Source: Progne subis subis
Taxonomy: Eukaryota > Chordata > Aves > Passeriformes > Hirundinidae
Direction: 5' to 3'
DNA length: 64,000 nt
Assembly (NCBI GenBank): GCA_022316685.1
Contig: JAKJHU010000065.1
Location: 2,722,322 to 2,786,321 of the forward strand
Part shown: one piece after another, positions 1-10,832 of the stretch
Position numbering within the stretch: position 1 is the stretch's first letter
Layout of the letters: each line of letters starts with the position of its first letter
Translations under genes and position numbers: made by a program
Notes under the pieces: model-generated
Told to the model about the DNA's origin: nothing
Database searches by the model: none
What the model saw: the letters and a program-made list of their open reading frames with translations, nothing else

Positions 1-117
1 GCAAACCCTCTGGGCAGTGGCAGGGGCTGTCGCAGGACAGCTAAAGCAGCCGTGCAGCCGCTGCCTCAGGAGGGGCTGGAGCGATGCCCGTGGTTGTCCT
101 GCTGCTGCATCACCTGA

Positions 118-504
118 TGTCACCCGGGCTTTTCTGAGATTCTTTTAAAGCCTTCCGGTTGTCATAAGATGGAGTCAGTTTCTTTGGCCTCTGCACGATA
201 TTAGGAGCAGTTTTCCCTTTTTCTCACACATGGTAACATAAACAAACCTTTTGTTTTTCACTCCCTGTCCTTAGCATATTTCTAACCAATTGAAAACAAT
301 TGTAGCTGACAGTTGGTCTGGCCATTCCGCTGGGAGGTGATGACCCCAGAAGCCAATCCACAACCTGACCCACAAATGTACAAAAAGTAAGAAATAAACA
401 GGCAGAGGGGCTCTCTGCCTTGGCTCAGCCTTTGGCTCTCTCTAGAACATCTCTGCCCTGCAAATCTCTGGTCTCCGTGTGATTGCTTTGTGTGTCACCA
501 CACA
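118..504 (+). mobile_element. Solo LTR, ERVK-like endogenous retrovirus (copy A)
   Basis: This 387-bp element aligns along its length with two other copies in the window, at 26732-27118 (inverted) and 56950-57340. It begins TGTCACCC and ends CACACA, as LTRs do (TG...CA). A degenerate TATA region (TGTACAAAAAG, 377-387) is followed by an AATAAA polyadenylation signal (393-398) and then by the shared U5-like stretch rich in CTCT. The flanking hexamers are acctga (112-117) and acctgc (505-510), matching at 5 of 6 positions, consistent with a 6-bp target-site duplication. No gag, pol or env sequence adjoins it, so it is a solo LTR left by recombination between the ends of a provirus. The TATA box carries a T-to-C change compared with copies B and C. 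The ERVK-like class rests on the 6-bp duplication; no internal region is present to confirm it. Confidence 0.85.
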
Positions 505-3500
505 ACCTGCAGCAAGTGGTGCCATGGCCTCTGCTCCTGTGTCTCCTGGGGCATCTCTCCTGGATGGAAGATTCTCCAGTCTCCAACAGGGATTGCTTTG
601 CTCCAAGTCCATTTTTATTCCCAGCGTACTTTTGAAATAAAGCAGGGTGAATACTCCGTGAGATATTTTGGTGTTTGCAACCAGATGCTTTCTTGAGACT
701 TCCACAAAAGATATGTAGAAATTATTAATATTAATGAATAATACTGGGCATAGGGGTAAGAAGATAAAAGACTGTAAATATGTTGAAGACAAAGTATTTA
801 CACTGCAGTTCCATGTCTGGTTACTTTGGATGTAGTATCTGAGTTAGGGGCTCTCTAGTCTGGGGTGGGATTGATAACATGGGGTCAGCTGGACAGCAAT
901 TATCACACACAAGTGTGTGAAATATTGCCTATTGCCAGTAGCTTTTCAGCGGTCCCTGAGATGGGTTGTACTTTCATAGAGCTACAAGAGGATTTTTAAG
1001 TAAATGTTCTTGTAAAAAATGCTGAGTTAAATTGGGAATAATTTGTTAACCATTGGGTCTCTGACTGTCATTTGAAGCATCTGTCAGGAATAATTAGCCA
1101 AGGTCTTGTTTTGATGGTTTTTAAGTTCTGATACAGGCAAGCTTCATTTCTGCAGAGGAATTTGTGTTTAATCCTCTTTAAACTTCCCTTGAATTTTATT
1201 TATGTGCTGATTTGGGCTGGAGTAGAGTTCATTTTCTTCACAGAGGCTGATATGGAGCTGTGTTTTGAACCATCCATTTGTATTTTTCAGGTAGTACCTT
1301 TACAACATGCTTTATTCTTTCACTGAGGTGTGTCCCTCCACAGTAAAAAACATAAAGCAAACTAGATTTCTAAATGCATGTCCTCTGAAGCACTTTCCTA
1401 GGAATTTTGCTGAGTTTCAATGTCTTCACTGTGTGTGAGAAAATAAATATACATGTAACAAAGAGTTCTTCCTTCTCAGGCAGGAGTGTGTTCTATCAGG
1501 GAAAAAACATTATTCTTGGCATGATAATTAAAAAGAAATAACACTTTTGAATAGCACCAGCCCACAAAACCCAGGGCTTAAAGCAGGCAAGGCAAATAAC
1601 AGCATTCTAGGGTGACATTTCTTTTCCACTCTTGTAGCAGTTACGTGATGTTGTGTCAGGAGCCTTTGGCTTTGGTTAGTTTCTGTTGTAACATTAGTAC
1701 AAGTGAAACCATAACATTTTACTTTACATGTTAATTCTGCAGGATTAATTTTCTTCTCATTTTAACTGGACAGTAACAAGTGAAGTACATAAATACCTAA
1801 TTAATTGTAATAATTTAGTAACATCATGTGTGTGCATCTATATATAAAATAACAATTGAATAACAGTATAATGTTTTCTATATATTTTATGAGATTTCCT
1901 GTAACAACCCCAGCATATTAGGGGTGATATGTTTATGCACTCTCTTTCTTTGTCCTTTTTTCTCATTTTGTACCAAGGCTTGTCCAGGTTCCTCCTCTTC
2001 TCCTAGGCAGAATGGCCCTGGCTGGAGATATCATTCTGAGCACTAAAGTAGCTGATGCTTTCAGCGGTAATTTGTATTTTTATTAAAGATCCATAAAAAA
2101 TTGAACATTTAGAATCCTGAAAGTTAAACATGGAGCCTTGAGGAATCTGTGAAGCTCTAAAACCAAATGTTTGGGGTTTTTTGTTTTTTGTTTTTTTTCC
2201 TGACAGGTGGATTTGAGCAATGACCTCAGTACTGGGACATGGGTAAATATCAGAATCTTGCTTTAAAATGCTCCATCCCCAGAGAGCACAGTCTGGCCAA
2301 GGCCCTTCTGCAGGGAGCCTGTTGAGAGAATGGAGCAGTACCACTGGCAGAAAGAGCCAAAGACGTTCCAACCTCTGTATTTTTCTACTTTTTCTGCATA
2401 AAATTCTCATGTCCCCCTAATGCAAGTATGATCAAAATATGCCCCTAAGGGAACAATCCATCACAGAAAGGCAGAAAGGTGTATTGCAACTCCATTCCAT
2501 TCATTTCAGAGTGCCCCCTCTTCTCCCAGCGGTGGCTGGGAGCTGGAATGCCCCTGTGGGCACACTGGGGAGGGGACACTGGCAAGGGCATTCCCCAGGT
2601 GCTCTGGAATGAGTATCTGGAGGGAGGGTGGCTGGCCACACCTGCCAGCAGCCTCATGAGAGGCTCAGTGAGGGCTCCTCCTGCACTACACTGACATCAT
2701 GTCCCCCCACAGCTCTTTGTTGCAAACAGTCCATAAAACAAGAAAGACCAACATGAAACCCTTCTGATGAGGTAAAAAATGTAAGAACATTGTTCTCCAC
2801 TCCATTAAATATCAGTGTAAGGTGTTGCTGAGGATGCCAGGAATACTGGGAGCAAGAGGAGAGGAAGCACACGTCACCACCCTGGGCAATCTTGCTTCTC
2901 CCTCACCGCAGGCAGGATGAGCTGGGCTCAGAGCAGCCAGTGCAGGGCTCAGGACTTCCACGACAAGGCAACCTGGAGAGGGATGGTATGTGATGGAGAC
3001 CCCAGGGAGCCCCTGCCTCCGCAGGTCGTGTAAGGGCTGCTGTTCCCCATGTCCACCAGGCATGCATGAGGCTGGTGGGTTCCTTGGGGACCAAGAGCCT
3101 TTTGCAGGTCACAGTGTATCTTAGAAGGTTTGCTTTTGACATCATGTGGCCGGAGTCATTTGGAGCCTGATCATGCACTAAAGAACACGTCAGGAAACCA
3201 CAAGGCGTAATTTCTCCGTGTAGCAATAATCTGCAGGGAGCCTGGATGGCTGTAATGGTACATTGCTGCTTGCTTTGAGTCTGCCTTTGCATTAACTCTT
3301 CAATTTGCTTGCTTTGGCTTCCCTGACTCTTAAACACATACACACAGGATCGCTTTGACATAGTAAAAATTCAGTTTCTGGAACTTGCTCCTTAGTCTCC
3401 AAACCATGGAGCTCCTCGTGCCAGTCCTGCTCCCACGAGCTGCATGGGCTAAGTCTCCATCTCACCTTCCTTTCCTAATTTGCTGTGACAGTGACTAATT

Positions 3501-4489
3501 CCAAAGGCATTGGTAACGAGGTAGGGAATTTCATCTGAATAAAATTTACTATGAAATTTACAGGGATTATTTTTAACTGATATCAAAAAGAGTTTTTATA
3601 TGAAAAATTGTTTTTAAATGCTCTCTCTCTACCACTCCTGAATTTTCTGTGCCAAACTCCAGCAAGCAGGGGGAAGTTGGCTTTACAGTTTGTTACTTTT
3701 ACAATCCTTTTCTACTAATGCAGAAGCTTTTGCCTTCCCACCAGGCCTGCAGTAATCCACTCCCCGTTTCCCTACTTCTCTCTTTTGATTATTTAGGGTT
3801 AAAGAGACTGGATGAAAACAGGTAGAAGAAACACCCAAAATCTCTCCTCGGAAGAGGGGTTTGTTGTCCTCCTCTCCACACAAATCAAGATGATGCTTTC
3901 AAGGCTGCAGAAGCACCACTTCTCTCGTCCACAACAGCTTTAGATAATAGAGTCCCTCAGTCCCAAGAGAAGCAAAATTTATTGACCTGGGAAATAAGAT
4001 CCCGATGAATTTATGGTACTGGAGGAGACAGTGAGTAGTTGTTGCTAGATCTAGTTTTTGTTAATATTTACTGCTGCTTTTATATAAGAAAATGTGCTTT
4101 GTGAACTTTAAATGCCTTGCTTTCGTCTATTAAAAACAACGAAAATTGTATTTTATAAAAACAGCCTGTTACTTGCAATACATTTTTCTGGAATGACTAC
4201 CATCAAAAGTAAATGAACTTTAAAAAAATTAATTCTGTACTTTTCCATACTGAAACGGTCCAATCTCAGATTTATGATCTCTGCAACTTTAAAATTAGAT
4301 TGAGGAGAAGCAGGCAAAAATGAGCCAAATATTAACAGCAGCAGGAAGAGAAACCAAGTGTCTGGCAGAGAGCACAACAGATAAACACCTCCCTACCTAA
4401 CCTGCTCTTTCACTTCCACTCATAAACTGGGAACTGGCCTGAGAGCTGGGCGATCTGTTGATATAGAAAGGCATAGCTTGGGAAAAAAA
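505..4489. other. Gene-poor AT-rich stretch, no supported gene
   Basis: I see no exon, RNA gene or recognisable transposon here. Reading frames are short and show no domain or codon pattern. A moderately GC-rich patch lies at 2500-3070. A purely AT-rich patch with TATATATAAAAT-type sequence lies at 1800-1890. Old, unrecognisable repeats may be present. Confidence 0.5.
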
Positions 4490-4830
4490 AAAATAATAAT
4501 CAGAGCAGCGATGTAGCTACGTATAGCCGAAAATATTTGGCTTGGCTGGAGTGTCAGCTTGAAGCTTAAGCAGTTCTTGATTTTTGTTCAGGTTGGTTTC
4601 CGCATCATTAACAAGGACTGCACTCTAGTTAGCTGAGTCGCACAGGAGCTGCTCCCAGGATCTCAATATCTTGAACTACGCTGAAGGTACCAGTCAGAAT
4701 AAACATACGATGTTTATAATTTATACTTGAAGTGAATAACGCCGCATTGTCAAATCTCAATTAGCCGTGGTCGCTTATTTGGTCTGAGGATTATCTTTGC
4801 CGTGGACCCTGAGATCTTGGATTTGGCAGG
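4490..4830. promoter_or_regulatory. Candidate conserved non-coding regulatory element
   Basis: Within otherwise CpG-depleted AT-rich DNA this stretch keeps many CpGs in a non-GC-rich setting, for example TACGTA (about 4519), AGCCGA, TTCCGCATC, AGTCGCAC, ACGCTGAAGG, AACGCCGC and AGCCGTGGTCGC. It also contains homeodomain-like core sequences, such as CAATTAG near 4760, and a TGTCAAA element near 4747. Retained CpGs in AT-rich non-coding DNA are often seen in anciently constrained enhancers that are unmethylated in the germ line. There is no long frame, so coding function is unlikely. No conservation data are available here, so the call is inference from composition and motifs. Confidence 0.25.
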
Positions 4831-5001
4831 TTTCTTAACTGAGATGAAGTGTTGTGCAAACAGGGCTCCCCTGCCCTCCGGGGCAGCCCGGCTCTGGGAA
4901 CGGCTCATCCTGTGTGTCCGGGGTCCCGCTCCCTGCGGCTCCCACCCTGCTCCCCCCACAGCTCCCCTGAGCCTCCTGCCTCGGGGAGGGCTGGGAGCTC
5001 A

Positions 5002-5148
5002 CCAATCCTTATTTGTCTTCCGCCGGGACACATTTCTTCGCAATTCTTTGCAATTTTGGTTGGGATTCTTCATATTTCTACTCCTTAGAGATTTTTCTCC
5101 CAGTCTCTTATGGTAAACGTCCTTGATTGAGGACGAAATAAGGATTGG
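5002..5148. repeat. 147-bp inverted repeat with ~19-bp arms
   Basis: The left arm (5002-5020, CCAATCCTTATTTGTCTTC) is nearly the reverse complement of the right arm (5129-5148, GAGGACGAAATAAGGATTGG), with one mismatch and one inserted base. Overlapping the right arm is a small perfect hairpin, CGTCCT-TGATTG-AGGACG. The interior holds two GCAATT-type direct repeats near 5040. It could be a small non-autonomous DNA element with terminal inverted repeats, although no target-site duplication is clear, or a hairpin-forming part of the adjacent conserved-looking block. Confidence 0.5.
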
Positions 5149-8100
5149 CAATTACAGCTTTATTATTGGGGAAAGACTATTATTATAAGTAAAATATATT
5201 TATTCCTCATATCTCATGAGGAATAAATTACCCTCCCTGTCATGATCTGTCAGAGTCAGAGGATGCACATGGAGCTGCAGAGCACGCTGGCAGGCATCAT
5301 CCAAGATTTGTGTATGGCACAGCATGTTGTTACTCACACAACTCACACAATATGAAGGTTTGCAACTAAATGTAAAATAGGTTCAAGAACACACATTAGA
5401 AATCCATATCACCTTAGCATATGAGAGAGAAAAGGTTTTCTCTTGTAAACAAGGACCCGAAATAGAAGTGTTAAATGCCTTGTGTAAAAAACTGTCCAAA
5501 TGTCACTGTTTTTCTTCAGATAATGCATATGCTTTGGGACTGGTTAAAAACAAAACAAAAGCAAATAAAATCCCCAAATAAAAAACGAGCAAACAACATT
5601 TTTAAAAAGCCCTTTCTTGAATTCTGTGGACGGGTATAATAATAAATGGTGTTTCTGCAGTGAGAACGGGTTAAGCAAGCTCAGCTCTGATGGCTCTATT
5701 TCCAGCTCCAATAAAATATTCCAGTGTGTCTTGCAAAATATCCTATAAATGTGAATACAGAAAAACTGAACATTCTTTTACACAGGCAGGTCTTTTCCTC
5801 AAGCATAAATATTCTTAGTCTGTTTTTTGGAGATAAAGACTATATCATTACCAGACCAATGGCTGGAATTTCTCTTTGAAAAGGAATCCTTGTAAATGCT
5901 GTGTCTCTAAAGCCAAATGCTCATAACTTCCAGTGAAAAATTCACTGAATATCCCATACAAAGGGCAGATTGCACTAACTAGGACTTTTCAAAGTTTATC
6001 CAAAGTTAATATTATATAATATTGAAAAAAAGAGACGTTATGAAGATACTTTCTTATTTTGAATGTTCATGAATACGTAAGTGTTAGTCCCCTCAAGATT
6101 TTTGAAATTATTTATGAACCTAAATCTGATTGAATTAGACATTAAGATCATAAATATAAATATTAATTTTTATTCTATATTTTAAATTTCAATCTTAACA
6201 TTTTTAGGTTTTTTTAATTTCTTGAACATTTTTTTAATTTAAAAGGAGAAAAGTGACTATGTGCATGAGAACAAATCCACTAGCTAAAACTTCATTAAAA
6301 GACAGCACTATAGCATATTGCTATCATGTTAAACATAAAATAATATCTTGCAGTTGCTTTAGAAGATTGTTTTCAAGCAACACTGGGCTTTAAACTACGC
6401 AGGAAAATAAATGAAAATTCCGTCAGATCTGAATTTTTTTAAGTTGTTTATTTGAAGATGTTTGGCTTGAGTTAGAGAGCTTTAAGATATTCTCTTCCTT
6501 GTCTTATGACAAGTAACATAAAAAAATAAAAGATTTCCCCATATAACAGTAGCCGCTGGTGTCCTGTGTCAGGGTATTAACCTTTTTAACCCTGTCAGTT
6601 GGCTGGGGCCAGGAAATATGGACTCGTCTTTTACTACTCTTCTGTGTGTTACAACTTTATTATGCATCACATTTTTGCTCTTCTGAAGTGTCTATAGCAC
6701 TAAAAAAAAATAGTCTTGTAAAGAGAATGCAGTGTTCCAAGGCTGCAAAGGTATGTAGCACTGAATATCATATATTTTATCAAAGCGATGTCCCTCTTCA
6801 TCCAGAGCACATTATTGTTGCTCTGTAAAACCTTAACATCAAAGAAAGAGCCAGGGCTCTGTTTCATATTTTGTAAAGGTGATCTCTGAGCATTTCTAGC
6901 TAAATTATCCAATAGTTTGCTGTATATCATTTTGCTGATGACAAGAAAGCTGTCTCATACCCTTACTGGTGTCTGTACAGAGCTGGTTTGTCTTTCAAGT
7001 TACTATAAAGCCATACAGAGCTGATTAGCAATAAATATTTCAACTGCTTATAAAGAAATGTTATTTCCTACAGGCACTATTGTTGTCCATCGCTTATACA
7101 GACTATAATCTCTTCAGGGAGCTCGTACACATCCTCCATTAAGAATAATACTGAAAATTATACAACCACTTAAAATTCTTGTCAAGGCAAGATGGCATCA
7201 TATTGCAAGGAGAATCAAAGACGCTATTTAATTCACAGACATCCATAAACATTGCTTTATCTCTTAATTGTAAATCTTCAGAGATTTACACATTATTTTC
7301 AGCAATCCAGATGGTAGTAGAAGAATGTTATCTTCCACTAAATATCATTTTGTTAAATACGTAAGAGCTTTTTTCATTAATGGCAAGCTGCATCCAATTC
7401 TCTCCTCATTGCTGGGATTACAGCTGATGTAATAACCTGGCTCCCTGCTCCTTCCTCACATGTCCATTTTTTTTTTTTTTTTTCCCAGATTGTCACCCAT
7501 AATTTACTATTCACTTTTGTGCAAAAGGTTCACCTCCAAGCACTATTCCTTCTGACAGCCGTGGCAGCAACTGCTTGCAGTGACTTGGAGAGAATGTCCT
7601 CTAACCGCAGCAGTATCTGCCTGCAGGGACACAGCGTTCCAGGGAAAGGAAATCTTCCTCCTGCTTGGACACTGACCTCGTGGGGCAGGCAGGTGTCCCC
7701 AGCATCGGCCTTGACTTGGGAGAGCTGCTCTCCAGCCTGTGCTCCTGCCTGCACTTCCACTGGATCCCTGCCTTTTCTTACACCTCCGTCACTGCTGTCC
7801 TCCCTTGGGGCTGGAAATGTGCAAGGATTCAATCCAGCTCTGATGCAGTTTGTGCTCTTCGGTGGAATAACCTGACCAGCCCGCAGGGCACCAGGTGAGC
7901 TTCCACTTCCCAGGTCAGACATTTTTTTCCCCGTATCTGTGTGTGTGTTTCTGCCTCAGCAGCCTCCTTTGACTTCATTCCAGCGTCGCACAGATAACCT
8001 GATGGAGCTGTGACATTTATTCCCCGTAACTCTGTCATCCTCCACAGCAGGGTATTGCTGATGGGAAACTTAAATACGATCCAGGGAGTATGCAAATGAG

Positions 8101-9362
8101 ATTTCACCACAATCAAGTGGAATTTTGTTCCCAAAATCACTCAGTTTCTCCTTAGCAACTTTAGAAAACAGTGGTAAAGACCGTGGCAACACTCCCTGCA
8201 AGGGAGTTTTGTGTGCTACAGTGGGATTTTGGCTCCATTCCAATCTCTCTGTGCACCTCTGGCAGACTTTGGTAGACAGCTTTTTGGGCAATGGAAGCTT
8301 TGGGGATGAATTCAATCTGAACAGCAGTAAAAACTAAAGTGAAGGGAAGTTTTCCTATCTGGTGAGATGATGCAGCATGGCAATAATCTGGAAATAGATG
8401 GACTGAATAGCCTTTTACTTGCCTGGTTTATAAGTGAAGTAGACAAAATAAAAGAGAATGTACTTCCATGAATAATTCTACCTCAGACTTTTCATCTGAA
8501 ACCGGTTTGAGTTGCTCACTTATTCACATTTTCCATTTCTTAACCTAATCAGTATTCACAGTTTCTAGTTTGCTTTTTTTTTTTTTTTTTAATGCTTAGT
8601 ATTCAAAAGGCCAGATTCATAACAAGTGCTAACTCATTTTGAACTGCAATAAGCCACAGCATTTTTCACGTTTTCCACAAAATCAAAATACTGGGGGCAA
8701 AGAGACTTTTTTTTCCCCCAGCATCTTTAGTCTACTCTTGTAACAGGTGTTCTCAATCTTTAACTGATAATTTGACAATGTTTTTGCTGTTATGAGCCAG
8801 TTTGTTTCCTCACTAGTTTGTGCTGTCAGTAATAGCAAACTGATCATATAGCAAATATGGTCTGTTCATTTTTAATTAAGGAGAAGAAGAAGTTGGCAGA
8901 TTAAATACATTTTCTTCCCCTTCTTTCAGAGCGCATGTATCTTATCCACACCTGACAGCACTTCACATCACCAGAAGAAACTCCACAGTGATGGGTGTGT
9001 TTGTATGGTCAGACCAGAGCAAGGCCAAAGGCTCCAGGGGCGTGCAGAACTCAGCTGAATTTGGCCAGAGAAGTTGGTGAGTCACAACTGTTCTGAAATA
9101 TTTGGACGTCTTTTAAGTCTGAAGTCTTCTCCACTTCATTATCTTTTGTGGATGCCTTGGAAGTAGTGCAGAGGCTTTTGAGGAGACTTGTGGTGTTGAG
9201 GTTCATGTTTTTCTTTTCACTTCTGATGTTTGTGCAGTACATTTCCTTCCATGCAAAGGAGGCTGAGCGACCATGGTTGCTTTGTGTTGTGCCAGGCTTC
9301 AGTAGTTTTTATACCAGGGATTTCTACTGAACTGCCAGGAACCAAAAATTAAGAAAAGGGCG

Positions 9363-9380
9363 GAGAGAGAGAGAGAGAGA
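9363..9380. repeat. (GA)9 microsatellite
   Basis: Nine uninterrupted GA dinucleotides, followed by A-rich sequence. Confidence 0.9.
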
Positions 9381-9738
9381 AAAGGACCAGGCATATCTGG
9401 TCTAAATAGATTGCAAACAGAGATTATTTAGAGATAATTCTATCTCTCTTTAGAGAAATAGAGATAATTTAACTGAAATTTCTGCTCTCAGGAGTATTCC
9501 TTATTCATTGATTTGGTGGGGAGGAAAATCTGTTACCCTTTTTTTCTATATCACAGAGCTTGTTTACTGAGGAAATATGCTTCAAACCTTCGTGTTATTT
9601 TTTAGGTACAAGAGTTTTTAGGTTTTATTGAAAACCATACATGCCATATAAATAAATACTCCCCTATTTTACTATGACGATCAATTTTATCCGTGCCAAA
9701 AATGGAATTTCCTTGAGCAGCATTTGTAGCTGAATTTC

Positions 9739-9759
9739 TTTTTTTTTTTTTTTTTTTTT
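9739..9759. repeat. Poly(T) tract, 21 nt
   Basis: An uninterrupted T run in AT-rich sequence. No retroposed body could be recognised beside it. Confidence 0.9.
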
Positions 9760-10809
9760 AATTTTAAGATTTTCCTTTAATTTTTTAACCAAGTACGTTT
9801 TATGGTGAGAGCAATTAAAATTGGAACACATTTGGTTCCAGCAGCACCTTGGATTCATTTCAGGCATTACATTCCCTTGCTTTGCCTTGCCTGGCCTTGC
9901 CTTTCCCTCCTTTCTTTTCCCAATTATCTTTTTTAAATGCAGGAAATATAATAAGTTTCTACCAAATATCACAAATGTTTTTGTGTTTGTTTTTTTTTTT
10001 ACAAAGGTTATCAGGTTTTGGTATATTTTTCTTATTTATTATATGTTTGTCCATCTTCATTTTACTCTTATGCTGGCATAACTGAGCGTTTGGAACTTGG
10101 TTTTACATTTTTGTCTATATGCAATTAGATGAAATCAGCTTTCGGTAGTAAAGTTTTGGTCACTTAGTTCTAAATGCTGAAACAACATATCCCACTTTAA
10201 GGTTTTGGGTTTTCTTCAAGACACTAATATGGTGTTCATTATCAAAGGACAAAGGGCACTCTGAATTGTAATAAGGACTTTCTGGTTTTAAATTCCATTA
10301 CTTGCATTAAAACCACTTACTGCCACTAAGAAAAATGAGTATAACTTTGTGCAGTTTGTGGCAAATAGGCAGTCTTTTGATATCCTATAGCAGAATGTTC
10401 CAGTTAATAGGCCTGTGCTTGAAAGTCCCCTTTCACACCAACGCTTGCAAGTGTGTTCTGTGTTTTTGTTTAAGTCTGACATCCATGAAAAGACAACCGA
10501 GATCTGTTTCTTATTGTGCATTAAAGAGGATTCTTTGGAAATTGCTGAATAACTTAGCAATATGTTCTGTATCATTTTTACTGATGACAAGACAGATGTC
10601 ATCTCTGGTGCATCTGTCTAGAGTATCCTCTTGGATACCTTCTGTGTATTGCAATCTGCTTCCTTTCTTCAAATAGGAAGCACTTCCAAAAACCCTGTTA
10701 ATTGGCAAATGCCTAAATCTTCCACTTATTTGCAAACAACAAAAATAGAGCATATTGACTCTTGGGAAACAATTCCCAATAATAATGAGTATTCCATTTA
10801 TCAAAAAAG

Positions 10810-10832
10810 AAAAAAAAAAAAAAAAAAAAAAA
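10810..10832. repeat. Poly(A) tract, 23 nt
   Basis: An uninterrupted A run followed by CAAAAAAAAACC. The upstream sequence shows no recognisable retrocopy. Confidence 0.9.

Noticed and set aside
442..792. 116-codon minus-strand reading frame
   Set aside because: It runs through LTR copy A and non-coding flank; no known domain and no equivalent in copies B or C.
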